64,000 bases of DNA, taken from NCBI RefSeq assembly GCF_900110105.1, contig NZ_FOCL01000003.1, positions 924,465 through 988,464 of the forward strand, read 5' to 3'. The translations under genes were made by a program, and so were the position numbers. This DNA is from Mucilaginibacter gossypiicola (lineage in GTDB: Bacteria; Bacteroidota; Bacteroidia; Sphingobacteriales; Sphingobacteriaceae). Position 1 is the stretch's first letter. Every line of letters starts with the position of its first letter. The notes under the pieces are model-generated. The model saw only the letters and a program-made list of their open reading frames with translations, was not told the DNA's origin and did not search any database. Of the stretch, positions 15,860-25,211 are shown piece after piece.

Positions 15860-17467
15860 CTATTCGCCTTTTGATTTTGGTAATTTGTCAAACTCAACTA
15901 CCCCTGCCCGGGTGGCCCAGGCGCTGTACATTGCTTCGAGTTCGGCTACTTTTTGAGGGTATTGGGCGCTCAGGTCATTTAATTCGGAGCGGTCGGTGCT
16001 GATATTGTAAAGCTCCCATTTATTTTCGGGGCGTTGCGATACCAGTTTCCAGTCGCCTTGCCTTACAGCACGGTTACCTTCGTGCTCAAAAAACAATCCG
16101 TTATGCCCTTTCCAGCTTTGTCCCTTAAATACCGGAACAAGACTTATGCCTTCCGTTGGCGGAATACTATTGCCATGATAAACTTTAGGATAAGTTGCCC
16201 CGGCAAGGTCAAGGCAGGTTGCCATCAGGTCAATAATATGGGCCGGCTTACTGACAATAGCCCCCGGCTTAATAACATCAGGGTAATAAGCTATAAAAGG
16301 TGTGGCTGTACCACCCTCATATTCCCAGTGCTTAAATAAGCGAAAAGGGGTATCGCTTACATTAGCCCCTAATGACCCGTATGATGTAAAAGATGTTGGG
16401 TCACTCGCGGGCTTGCTGTTTGCAGCCAATACTTCGAGGGTAAAGCCCGGCCCGGTAATGGTTTCATTACTGGCACCATTATCTGACAGAAACATGATCA
16501 CTGTATTTTTATCCTCACCCAGTTCTTTAAGCTTTTTCCTGATCCGGCCTATATTCTGATCCATCCGGTCGACCATCGCGGCGTATACGGCCATTTTGGT
16601 ATCAAACTGTTCTTTTTCTTCCGGAGTAAGGCTATCCCATTCCGGTACGCTCTTATCCCTGGGAGATAGTTTTTCATCTTTGCTGATGATCCCTAACTGT
16701 TTTTGGCGTTCCAGCCTCTGCTGTCTCAGCTTGTCCCATCCTGCCAGGTACTTACCTTTGTATTTGGCAATATCTTCGGGCAGCGCCTGGATTGGCCAAT
16801 GCGGACTGGTAAAAGCCATGTACAAAAAGAATGGCTTATAAGTACTTTTATTACCCTCAATAAATTTAATGGCATAATCGGCATAAGCATTGGTTGAATA
16901 CCAGTTTGGCCCGGGCGTATATTCCTTATCATCTAAAGCAATAGTAAGTTTTTGGTTAGGTCGATAAGGCATAGTTGGATTAAAATAACTGCTTGCGCCA
17001 TCTATCAAACCAAAATAATGATCAAACCCGCGTTTAACCGGCCAATGCGATGAATCTGTCCCGACGTGCCATTTGCCAGCCATTAACGTATTATAACCAC
17101 CTTGCTTAAGCGCTTCGGCTATGGTTACGCAGTTTTGGTTCAGGTAGCCCTGGTAAGCAGGCACATCCCGATGGTTTACCATATCGCCAACGCCGGCCTG
17201 GTGCTGATAAAGGCCGGTGAGCAATGATGCCCGGGTTGGGCAGCAGCGCGATGCATTGTAAAACTGCGTCATGCGCAAACCGTTTTTAGCCATCGCGTCG
17301 AGATTTGGTGTTTGGGTTTCGGATCCAAAACAGCCAATATCTGAGTAACCCATATCATCGGCCAGGATAATTATAATGTTTGGCCGTTTGCCTGTAGCCT
17401 TTTGCTGAGCAAATACTGGACTACTTACTGCAGAAAAAACAAAAATTATACTGAGTAACTTTTTCAT
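15860..17467 (-). CDS. S1-family sulfatase, exported
   Basis: 535 aa with a signal peptide ending VFAQ (about residue 21). RPNIIIILADDMGYSDIG holds the metal-binding Asp pair (D37, D38). The formylglycine motif CCPTR (C75-R79) is followed by ASLLTGLYQHQAGVGDM. GKWHVGT, SPHWPIQ and MFLSDNGASNE supply the remaining metal and substrate ligands. The family is type-I arylsulfatase; the subfamily resembles broad arylsulfatases, but the substrate is not readable. An anaerobic or aerobic formylglycine maturase must be encoded elsewhere. It is the last gene of the block that begins with SusC (35259), 20 bp after GH31. Land-plant pectin is not normally sulfated, so its place here is odd. Confidence 0.93.
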   Translation of the reverse strand: MKKLLSIIFVFSAVSSPVFAQQKATGKRPNIIIILADDMGYSDIGCFGSETQTPNLDAMAKNGLRMTQFYNASRCCPTRASLLTGLYQHQAGVGDMVNHRDVPAYQGYLNQNCVTIAEALKQGGYNTLMAGKWHVGTDSSHWPVKRGFDHYFGLIDGASSYFNPTMPYRPNQKLTIALDDKEYTPGPNWYSTNAYADYAIKFIEGNKSTYKPFFLYMAFTSPHWPIQALPEDIAKYKGKYLAGWDKLRQQRLERQKQLGIISKDEKLSPRDKSVPEWDSLTPEEKEQFDTKMAVYAAMVDRMDQNIGRIRKKLKELGEDKNTVIMFLSDNGASNETITGPGFTLEVLAANSKPASDPTSFTSYGSLGANVSDTPFRLFKHWEYEGGTATPFIAYYPDVIKPGAIVSKPAHIIDLMATCLDLAGATYPKVYHGNSIPPTEGISLVPVFKGQSWKGHNGLFFEHEGNRAVRQGDWKLVSQRPENKWELYNISTDRSELNDLSAQYPQKVAELEAMYSAWATRAGVVEFDKLPKSKGE

Positions 17468-17487
17468 AGGAAAGTTATAAACGTGAT

Positions 17488-19959
17488 CTATTTAACACTA
17501 AGCGTAATATCCTCATGATTGCTATGCAATGTTTTTATCCAAAGCAAATGAGTTGTTTTATCATAATACCAGCCTGCCGTTTTAGCTAATGCATCAGCAC
17601 TGTCAGTTGCTTTCAATGCTTGATTATTTTCTGTGATCAAAGATGGTTCCTGATCATGAGGCCAGTGCATTTTTGCCAGATAGGTGTGCGGTGCCGGGAT
17701 AAAGCTACCTACAGGCTTTTTGATCTGCAACTCCCATCCACCGGCAGCTTCTGCGATTGCTATTTGAGTGATCCCCTTCCCGCCCTGCTGATATTTTAGG
17801 CAGATGCCATCATCTTCATACAATTTAAACTCGGATGCCTGTCCCGGAAATACATCAAGCGTAATCACATCTACCGGTTTTTCATCCATATATTTCATGG
17901 CCGGCTGCATCGGGATGATACTACCTGCTTTTACAAAAATGGGCAAATGATCGGCCGGGGTTAGGATATGTATGTACTGCTTTCCGGTATATTTTTCACC
18001 TGTCCAGTAATCAAACCAAACTCCCTTTGGTAAATATATCGTACGTGTTTGTGCGCCTTTTACCGTCACCGGGCAAACCATCATGTTATCGCCAAACAGG
18101 TATTGATCAGCTATATTGTAGGTATTAGGATCATCCTGGTATTCCAATACCAAGGCGCGCATGAGCGGCATGCCCGTTTGGTATTGTGTATACGCGTTGC
18201 TATAAATGTAGGGTATCAATCTGTAACGCAGATCATCGTATTTTTTAAAGTTGGCTAAAGCCTCGGCCCCATAGTTCCAGGGTTCTTTATAACCCGGGTG
18301 GTCCATGCCAAATACCATAGCCACCGGACTGAACATCCCAAACTGTACCCAGCGCATATATAATTCAGGATCGGCAGCATGCTCAAAGCCGCCCATACAA
18401 TGCGCCCAATACCCTACGCCCGACATACCGATATTTAATCCGGCTTTTATAACAGGTGCAAAATACTGCCATTCGCTTGGCCAGTCGCCCGCAAAAATGA
18501 ACGGATACCGCTGGATGCCGGAATAACCCTCACGGGTTTGATTTAGACCGCGGATGCCATTATATTCCTGAAATTTCAAATATGGTGCCTTAGCATAAGC
18601 AATAGGGAATACGTTATGCAGCTGGGTTATTTCCTTACCTGTAGGCCCAACCTTTTCGCTTTCATTAGCTAATGAACCAAATGCACTGCCCTCATCCGTT
18701 TTCAGGAATTTAGCACCGATGGAGGCAACTTTCATAACGCCATTGTCCCACCACCAGTTTGCAGCCTGCTGATCAAAAAAGTTTACAAACTCGCCCGGTT
18801 TTCCGTTTTCCGGGTACGTAAAACCTTTGGCCTGTGCCTGGTCAAGCAGGTTCAGGTTTTTGGCATTATCAAACCTTGGGCGGATATGCAGCCCCACCAT
18901 TTTAAAGTTCATAGCATACAAGCTATCAAACATGGCTTTGGGGTCCTTAAATGTTTCACGCCATTCAAAGGTTGTTGCTCCCTTGCCCCCATTTTTACCA
19001 AACAGCCGCCAGGTAGAATCAAGGAATAGAATATCAACAGGAATCCCCATTTCACGCATTTTACGGGCCAGTTCAATTACATATTTATCCGAGGTAAGTT
19101 CCTCATGCCCCCAAGTACCGCCGCTATAAGTACCCATATGCAAACCAAAAGCAAACCTTGGTAACAAGGGCGATTTGCCTGTAATGCTTAAATAACTGTT
19201 TAAAATAGCCGGAAATGTTGGGCCATAAATAAAGTAGTAATCCAATTCGCCGTCATTTGCTTTAAAGCTGTATTCATCATCTGTTTTGCTGCCCATATCC
19301 CATTCTGTAGCTGATGAATTATGCAGGTAGATGCCATACCCCTTAGTACTCATAAAAAATGGTACAGGGCAATAATTAGCCTCATTGATGTTGTAAGCAC
19401 CAAGCAAATTATTTTTGCTTTTCCCCCTGCCTACATTGAGTTTTACCAGCTTATTGCGCTGGTCGGTAAAATCCATACGTTCGCCAAAGCCAAAGAAATG
19501 CTCATCGGGCAAGAGGTCCTTAGTGCACATTACCGTATCGCCGATATGATGCAGGCCACCATTTTGCTTGCCGTTCGGTACATATTCTGATGATAACATC
19601 ACGCCTTTGCTATCAGCTACATTAATAATGAAGGGTGATTTGAGGACTGTAATAATTAAAGCCGACGTTTGAATAATATATGCCGACTGTGCGTCAGTTA
19701 CTTTATAATCAACAGCAGGCCATTTATAGTTTTCCTGCATTAAATGTTCATCGGGTGCAAATTTGCGGCTCCAGCTTGCCCTTACACGGAACATGGAAGG
19801 CGAACAAAATTCAATTTTAACATCGCCATTGGCATTGTTAAAATACAATGTATTGCCTTGTTTTTTATAGCCGGACTTATTGCTGCCGATACCCGTCTGG
19901 GCGAAGGCATTCACCACACCTAATAAAACAAAGGCCAGAAACAGGGATACCTTCTTCAT
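17488..19959 (-). CDS. GH31 alpha-xylosidase / alpha-glucosidase family enzyme
   Basis: 823 aa with a signal peptide ending NAFAQ (21). The N-terminal beta-sandwich (to about 265) has FFGFGERMDFTDQRNK, a GH31 hallmark. The barrel shows GLHMGTYSGGTWGHEEL, PVDILFLDSTW and FLKTDEGSAFGS with nucleophile D422, then FAGDWPSEW with acid/base D492, and a GH31 C-terminal beta domain (PVTVKGAQTRTIYLPKGVWFDYWTGEKYTG). In a pectin locus the likely linkage is an alpha-xyloside; a glucoside or galactoside is possible. Its start overlaps the GH105 stop by one base, so the genes are translationally coupled. Confidence 0.92.
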   Translation of the reverse strand: MKKVSLFLAFVLLGVVNAFAQTGIGSNKSGYKKQGNTLYFNNANGDVKIEFCSPSMFRVRASWSRKFAPDEHLMQENYKWPAVDYKVTDAQSAYIIQTSALIITVLKSPFIINVADSKGVMLSSEYVPNGKQNGGLHHIGDTVMCTKDLLPDEHFFGFGERMDFTDQRNKLVKLNVGRGKSKNNLLGAYNINEANYCPVPFFMSTKGYGIYLHNSSATEWDMGSKTDDEYSFKANDGELDYYFIYGPTFPAILNSYLSITGKSPLLPRFAFGLHMGTYSGGTWGHEELTSDKYVIELARKMREMGIPVDILFLDSTWRLFGKNGGKGATTFEWRETFKDPKAMFDSLYAMNFKMVGLHIRPRFDNAKNLNLLDQAQAKGFTYPENGKPGEFVNFFDQQAANWWWDNGVMKVASIGAKFLKTDEGSAFGSLANESEKVGPTGKEITQLHNVFPIAYAKAPYLKFQEYNGIRGLNQTREGYSGIQRYPFIFAGDWPSEWQYFAPVIKAGLNIGMSGVGYWAHCMGGFEHAADPELYMRWVQFGMFSPVAMVFGMDHPGYKEPWNYGAEALANFKKYDDLRYRLIPYIYSNAYTQYQTGMPLMRALVLEYQDDPNTYNIADQYLFGDNMMVCPVTVKGAQTRTIYLPKGVWFDYWTGEKYTGKQYIHILTPADHLPIFVKAGSIIPMQPAMKYMDEKPVDVITLDVFPGQASEFKLYEDDGICLKYQQGGKGITQIAIAEAAGGWELQIKKPVGSFIPAPHTYLAKMHWPHDQEPSLITENNQALKATDSADALAKTAGWYYDKTTHLLWIKTLHSNHEDITLSVK

Positions 19960-21104
19960 TACTTACTTAGTTTATAAACTTCGCTGCCGGCCAGCAGGAA
20001 ACAGCCCAAACCATAATCTTCAAAATCGGGTACATTGTTATAACCAACAGGCTGGCCATCTTTAGGCTCTTTGCCAGTTCCCTGTACAAAGCCAAGCATA
20101 CCATCCGGGTGCAGGCATTCTTTTGACATGGCGTTCCACGCTTTGATAACTACGGGCAAATAGGTTTTCTTTTTCAGGATGCCATGATTAATACCCCAGG
20201 CCATGCCGTAAGTAAATAAGGCCGTACCCGACAGTTCCTTCCCGCCGAAATTGGTCGAATCCTTCAGGCTCACGTTCCAATAGCCATCCGTACGCTGTAA
20301 CGGTACCAGTGCCTCAATCATTTCTTTGTACACTGATAAATACTCATTGCGGTGAGGCGCGTTTTTAGGCATCACTTCCAATACACGCAGCATGGCAGCA
20401 ACTACCCAACCATTACCGCGCGACCAGTAGCAATCTGCACCGTTAGGCTCCTTGTAAGGAGGAACAAAATCCTTATCACGCCACCAAAGATGATCTGCCG
20501 TATTATACAATCCTTTGCCGCCGTGTACGGTTTTTGAGTAATTGTAGATCTCGAACATCTTTTCATAATACTTATTGTCGTTATATATTTCACCCAGCCT
20601 GGCATATACCGGCATGGCCATTTGCAGCGCATCTATCCAGTTCCAGTCATCCTTTTTCTCGCTGTTCACCATCAGGTCGATGCTTTGCTTTATTTTTTCA
20701 ATGCGCTCGGGCTTTTTATCTATGAGGTAAAGGTCGATGTAGGTTTGCCCGCAGCATTGGTTATCCGCATTGCGGGTATCAACAGCACCACGGGGGCTCC
20801 ATTGATGTTTTTCGCCCCAGTCAACCGCGTAATCATAATACTTTTTTTGAGGATCGATCTTGTACATCGCCATCAGTCCTTCGTAATAAACAGCCCTTGT
20901 CCATAAATTACTGGTACGGGTTGTGCCCTTTACGGTAACAGAAGCTCCCGGATCGGGCCATTTCTGCATAAAATAATTGTTGGCGAGGGCCATATCGGCC
21001 AATACCTTACTTTTTACCGGTTGTTGTGCATTAACAGTACCCGCCATTGCCATGATGGCACCGGCGCACAATACCGTTTTTATCCTTATAAATAGTTTAT
21101 TCAT
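19959..21104 (-). CDS. GH105 unsaturated glucuronyl/galacturonyl hydrolase
   Basis: 381 aa with a signal peptide ending VNAQ (about residue 27). Single-domain (alpha/alpha)6 GH105. Visible motifs are RNADNQCCGQTYIDLY, DDWNWIDALQMAMPVYARLG (catalytic Asp region) and YWSRGNGWVVAAMLRVLEVMP. Length is that of the YteR/YesR type, unlike the two-domain paralogue at 10838. It hydrolyses the unsaturated terminal uronic acid from lyase products. It sits in the SusC-led block, pointing to RG- rather than HG-derived oligomers, though this is inference. Confidence 0.9.
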   Translation of the reverse strand: MNKLFIRIKTVLCAGAIMAMAGTVNAQQPVKSKVLADMALANNYFMQKWPDPGASVTVKGTTRTSNLWTRAVYYEGLMAMYKIDPQKKYYDYAVDWGEKHQWSPRGAVDTRNADNQCCGQTYIDLYLIDKKPERIEKIKQSIDLMVNSEKKDDWNWIDALQMAMPVYARLGEIYNDNKYYEKMFEIYNYSKTVHGGKGLYNTADHLWWRDKDFVPPYKEPNGADCYWSRGNGWVVAAMLRVLEVMPKNAPHRNEYLSVYKEMIEALVPLQRTDGYWNVSLKDSTNFGGKELSGTALFTYGMAWGINHGILKKKTYLPVVIKAWNAMSKECLHPDGMLGFVQGTGKEPKDGQPVGYNNVPDFEDYGLGCFLLAGSEVYKLSK

Positions 21105-21146
21105 ATTGTAGATTTTTATCAGATCGGGTTCACAAAATATTCGGTA

Positions 21147-23288
21147 TTATGGCATTTTTTTAAGCCCCTCCCACCTTACTTTCCATTTCCCATTTTTAGG
21201 AAAACCGGGATTGGCAATGGTCGAGCCATCCCAGCCAGCAGACATCATAGCCACAGCGGCCAATAAACCGCCATTGCCCGGCAGGTACATCCGCAATCGC
21301 CCGTCCTGGTAGTTGTGGCCGTTAGCTAAATAAGTATTGGTTTTTATGGGCATAAATAAAGCATCAACAGCTTTTTCGGGCATATTTAAACGGGCCGCGG
21401 TCATGGCGGTCATCGGGAAATCCCAGCCCCAGGTATCTTTCCAATCCCATACGTCCCAAACCAGGTTAAAGGTTTTCTTCATTACCGCCGTATCCAGTTG
21501 AGTATTATAGGGCAGCATGCCATAAGCAGCTAAAACCGCCGGATGATCCGTTTTTAATTTAGGATTGGTATATGCATCGGGCGAACTTTCCGCAGCCAGG
21601 TAAACGCCATCTTTTTGAGGTAAGGCAGCCAGTTTTTTGAGGATGATGGCATATTTATTATCCGGCTGCAAGCCCAGGCGTTTACGCCATAACTGGGCGG
21701 TATTTAAAGCCCAGCGCCAGTATTGCAGCTCGTAAGTTGGGTTGTATGTTTCTTCGGGTTTATAACGTTCCTGTGCCAGGATAATGCCTTTGCCTAAATT
21801 ATACCGGTCATGCTCCTTATCATAAGTTGGGAACGAGGCCATAAAATCTGCATCGGCCAGTACAAGGTTTTTATACTTATCCAGGGTTTGCTTGTTTGGA
21901 TGGGCACGATAATCCAGTTCGGCAAAATAAATAAAGTGCGGTTGCTGCCAGATCAGGAATGCCCCTACCGAGGATGGACTTTCGTTACCATCCGGGTCGG
22001 TCATTTTTTGCCAGCGAACCCCGTCGTATCCTTGTCTTTTAGCAATGGCCCTTGCATTGGCTTTTACATGCCGGTACCAGCTTAAACTGTTTTCGAGCAG
22101 TTGCTCCCTGCCCCATAGCGCAAAATGGATCCCATGCCACCAATGCATTTCAAGGTGCGGCTTACCGTACCAGCTATTGTAAGTTAAACCGGTTTCCTGC
22201 GGGGGCTGGTGGCCTGAGCATTGTATTTTGGTAAGATACTGTGACAGCACTACCCTACGTTCCAGTTCCTTTGCCCGGGGATCGGTACTGCCGCTGAAAT
22301 CAACCGCGCCACCGCTTTGCCAAAAGGCTTTCCATTGCTGTATGCTGTTTGTTTGCGTTTGAGCAAAACCGGGCAAAGGCGCTGTGGTTTTCTGCGGAGC
22401 AAACAAACAGGTGAATGTCAGTTCACCTGTTTTACCTTGCGGGGATAACACAAACTGATGAGCAGCTGTATTCTTAACGGATGCAGCGCCGTTCCAGGCA
22501 AGGCGTACAAAATACTGATTGGTATCTAAACGATGAATGATGATAGCCTGGCTTGCACCGGAACTAACAACCGCCGAATAATGCTTCTGCGGATCTTTCC
22601 AATTGTCGCCATAATCAGCAAACTGATTGGTGGGGAAAGGGAAACGTAACCTCACCTTAAGCCTGCCCTGGGCTAACAACGGTGACTGTACTTTCACCGC
22701 TATCAGGTCCTTACCCTCGTGCGCATAAGTTTGAACTTTTACCGGCTCACCATCAAAAGTGAAAGAGCTGGTAATAGCGCCCGTCCACAAATTGAGTTCT
22801 TGCCGGATATTTTGGAGATCACTTATTTGCCCGTCGCTCCCATCTTTATGTAATAACACGAAACCAAGATTGCCCAATTGCAGGCGATGTACATTTTCCC
22901 GAAACCAGTTAGCAGCATTCCGGTTACGCCCAGGCTGGTTCCATTGCACCGAATAGCTTACATCACGGCCATTGAGCCTATAGGTTTTTAATGTTTCATC
23001 AAACTTATAGCCTGCTGTATCTTTAAAGCTGTGCCAGCCCCATTCAGACTGTGTACCCAGCGGAATGCCTTTATCATAATGCTCAGGAAAGGTTTGCAAG
23101 CCCGTAGCATCAACCGTAAAAGCAAAACGGCCATTGCCAACAGATAGTGACGAAAGCGTGTCTGTACCGTTATTAATTACATTATGCCTTTGCACCAAAG
23201 CCTTACGATTTATTTTATTTTGCGCCCTTAGTACAACCGGCCAAACAACAGTAAAAAATGCAAAATATACAGGCAGTATTTTTTTCAT
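21147..23288 (-). CDS. Exported glycosidase-like protein, beta-sandwich plus (alpha/alpha)6, family unassigned
   Basis: 713 aa with a signal peptide ending LRAQ (about 23). The N-terminal 320 residues are beta-rich and open with LSVGNGRFAFTVDATGLQTF, recalling the GH65/GH95 N-terminal supersandwich. The rest is helical and aromatic-rich: WYGKPHLEMHWWHGIHFALWGRE, TYELQYWRWALNTAQLWRKRLGL, WDVWDWKDTWGWDFPMTAMTAARL and GHNYQDGRLRMYLPGNGGLLAA. Candidate catalytic acids include the Glu of PHLEMHWW and of YELQYW. I do not recognise a numbered family with confidence. Position between GH105 and the propeller glycosidase implies a role in the same oligosaccharide pathway. Confidence 0.6.
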   Translation of the reverse strand: MKKILPVYFAFFTVVWPVVLRAQNKINRKALVQRHNVINNGTDTLSSLSVGNGRFAFTVDATGLQTFPEHYDKGIPLGTQSEWGWHSFKDTAGYKFDETLKTYRLNGRDVSYSVQWNQPGRNRNAANWFRENVHRLQLGNLGFVLLHKDGSDGQISDLQNIRQELNLWTGAITSSFTFDGEPVKVQTYAHEGKDLIAVKVQSPLLAQGRLKVRLRFPFPTNQFADYGDNWKDPQKHYSAVVSSGASQAIIIHRLDTNQYFVRLAWNGAASVKNTAAHQFVLSPQGKTGELTFTCLFAPQKTTAPLPGFAQTQTNSIQQWKAFWQSGGAVDFSGSTDPRAKELERRVVLSQYLTKIQCSGHQPPQETGLTYNSWYGKPHLEMHWWHGIHFALWGREQLLENSLSWYRHVKANARAIAKRQGYDGVRWQKMTDPDGNESPSSVGAFLIWQQPHFIYFAELDYRAHPNKQTLDKYKNLVLADADFMASFPTYDKEHDRYNLGKGIILAQERYKPEETYNPTYELQYWRWALNTAQLWRKRLGLQPDNKYAIILKKLAALPQKDGVYLAAESSPDAYTNPKLKTDHPAVLAAYGMLPYNTQLDTAVMKKTFNLVWDVWDWKDTWGWDFPMTAMTAARLNMPEKAVDALFMPIKTNTYLANGHNYQDGRLRMYLPGNGGLLAAVAMMSAGWDGSTIANPGFPKNGKWKVRWEGLKKMP

Positions 23289-23298
23289 GTTGCGGGTG

Positions 23299-24372
23299 TT
23301 ATGATTCTATTTTAAATATAAATGGTGATGCCGTCATGTATTTACCACCTTGCGAGGTAGTGAACATATAGGTTGCTTTCCCATTTTGAAATAAGAGTTG
23401 GGGCCTTTCAAACCGGCCGTATTTGTTCAGGTATTTGGGAGGCGGCGGTTGATCAATATGATAATATTTGGCGTTAAAATAACCTATCTCCGGTTCGCTC
23501 CATTTTTTACCGGTTTTTGATTCCATGTACAAACCATACTGGTGATTAAATACACCCATATCCCGCGCCAGCATTTTAAAGCGGCCCTTATCCAGCCAAA
23601 CAAAAGCGTCTTCCAGTTGAGTGTTGTTTCCCCGCCCCGAAAAATCTATCACCGGGTTGCCGTCATATTTGATATAAGGCCCCTCCAGTTTATCGGAAAT
23701 GGCTAACCCGTATTTACGGTTACCCTTTACCAATGGGTCGGTTGAGGTTTCATATTCTTTGGTATTCCATGATTTATAAAACAGCCAGTATTGCCCGTTG
23801 GGATGTTTAATAAATGCGGGGTTGGTAGTGCAATGATCGTCCCATGCCCCTTCGGAGCCTGGTAAAAGCAACGGTTCATCCGGGCGTGTCCAGGGGCCAT
23901 CCAAAGAATCAGCGGTAGCCAGTCCTATCCGTTTGGTATTAGTTTTACCGTTAGAATTGCCCATAAAGAACAGGCAGTATTTACCATCCACCTTTTTTAT
24001 GGATGGATTATGACACGTGGTGGCATCCCAGTACCCCGGCCCGCGCGGGGCAAGAATGGTTCCCAGAAATTTAAACTCGCTTTCGGGCGTATCGGCCACA
24101 GCATGGCATATTTCGGATCCATTGATCCATCCGCCCATTTTTTTTGAAGCAATCCATCTTGAAAAAAACACGTGGATCCGGCCATCCGGCCCTTCAATTG
24201 GACTGTTACACCATACGTAATAACCTTCCATTTCCAAGGCGCGGCCGACAGGCTTTAGTTTTTTGGCAAAAGCAGAAACGTGATCCTTTGAATTACCGAA
24301 AGCCAAACCAGGCAATAATGCCATCGCCGAAGCCATACTTAACTGTTCAATAAAATCCCTTCTTTTCATCAT
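23299..24372 (-). CDS. Five-bladed beta-propeller glycosidase (GH43/GH117-like)
   Basis: 357 aa. The N-terminus MMKRRDFIEQLSMASAMALLPGLAFG fits a twin-arginine-type signal (RRDF), unusual beside Sec-type neighbours. The body has repeated propeller elements: GPDGRIHVFFSRW, CHNPSIKKVDGKYCLFFMG, TTNPAFIKHPNGQYWLFYKSW, QLEDAFVWLDKGRFKMLARD and FERPQLLFQNGKATYMFTT. Candidate carboxylates are the Asp in GPDGR, and the Glu in LEDAF and FERPQ, which match the usual base/pKa/acid spacing of such folds. Activity is probably alpha- or beta-L-arabinofuranosidase or a related exo-enzyme; the subfamily is not decided. Confidence 0.65.
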   Translation of the reverse strand: MMKRRDFIEQLSMASAMALLPGLAFGNSKDHVSAFAKKLKPVGRALEMEGYYVWCNSPIEGPDGRIHVFFSRWIASKKMGGWINGSEICHAVADTPESEFKFLGTILAPRGPGYWDATTCHNPSIKKVDGKYCLFFMGNSNGKTNTKRIGLATADSLDGPWTRPDEPLLLPGSEGAWDDHCTTNPAFIKHPNGQYWLFYKSWNTKEYETSTDPLVKGNRKYGLAISDKLEGPYIKYDGNPVIDFSGRGNNTQLEDAFVWLDKGRFKMLARDMGVFNHQYGLYMESKTGKKWSEPEIGYFNAKYYHIDQPPPPKYLNKYGRFERPQLLFQNGKATYMFTTSQGGKYMTASPFIFKIES

Positions 24373-24388
24373 TTGAACATTTATTGAA

Positions 24389-25198
24389 CTATTGCTTTAG
24401 ATATTTATTAAGCCCCAGCTGATTAAATGACCTGATGCCCTGGATAACAAATTTGGCATTTAGCTGTGCACCCGGCTCAAGCGTATGCGTGGCATCAGTA
24501 CCGAAATAGGTTGATTTTACCTTTGCTTCGCCCTCCTGGTCATAATCGTCGGCAATCAGTTTATTCAAATCGATAAAAAAGGCTCCGGTTTGCTCGCTGA
24601 TCTCACGGGCCCATTGCCCGTAATTGTTTTCATTGTTACGCCCTGCAGATTTGCCATCTTTCCAGGTATTACGGGGTATCGGGGAGCAGATGATCGGAGT
24701 TGCCCCCTTTGCCTTAATATCCGTAACAAACTTGCGCATATACCAGCCGTAGGTATGTACCACCTCTTTTATTTTCCGTATCGGGTTATATATTTCCTGC
24801 TGCTCATTGCCAATGCCTTTGATAGTTCCGCGGGCGCGGGCCGTATCATCCAGCGCACCGGCGTCATTATGCCCAAACTGCATGATCACAAAATCGCCGG
24901 GTTTAATTTTCACCAGCACCTTATCCCACAAACCCATGGTTTGAAAGGTGCGACTGCTGGTACCTCCAAGCGCATCATTTTCAACCGCAATTTTTATTGT
25001 ATCAAAATAAGGGGCGATATAATTTCCCCATCCCCATAAACCGCCGTCGCCCTTACCTTTGCCATTTTTTACAGTCGAATCGCCTATCAGGTAAAAAGTT
25101 GGTTTATCTGCCGGTTTCATCAGCACAAAAGAAGATAACAGTATAACCAACATCAACAGTAAGCCTAAACCTGCATATGTACGCATCATTTTTTTCAT
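24389..25198 (-). CDS. CE12-like rhamnogalacturonan/pectin acetylesterase (copy 1)
   Basis: 269 aa with an N-terminal hydrophobic signal or anchor (about 9-28). SGNH hydrolase: FYLIGDSTVKNG (Ser41), GGTSSRTF (Gly block), IMQFGHND (Asn block) and DATHTLEPG (catalytic Asp and His). It removes acetyl groups from pectin backbone residues so that glycosidases can act. It is 13 bp from its paralogue at 25212; both share the HTYGWYMRKF/HTYGWYFRKF segment, so they are a tandem pair. Confidence 0.9.
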   Translation of the reverse strand: MKKMMRTYAGLGLLLMLVILLSSFVLMKPADKPTFYLIGDSTVKNGKGKGDGGLWGWGNYIAPYFDTIKIAVENDALGGTSSRTFQTMGLWDKVLVKIKPGDFVIMQFGHNDAGALDDTARARGTIKGIGNEQQEIYNPIRKIKEVVHTYGWYMRKFVTDIKAKGATPIICSPIPRNTWKDGKSAGRNNENNYGQWAREISEQTGAFFIDLNKLIADDYDQEGEAKVKSTYFGTDATHTLEPGAQLNAKFVIQGIRSFNQLGLNKYLKQ

Positions 25199-25211
25199 GG
25201 TAACCTAAAAA

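Noticed and set aside
15763..16002. 79-codon plus-strand open frame
   Set aside because: It begins inside the inverted-repeat element and continues antisense to the sulfatase gene.
24590..25039. 149-codon plus-strand open frame
   Set aside because: It is antisense to the CE12-like esterase with intact SGNH motifs; its composition is that of a shadow frame.
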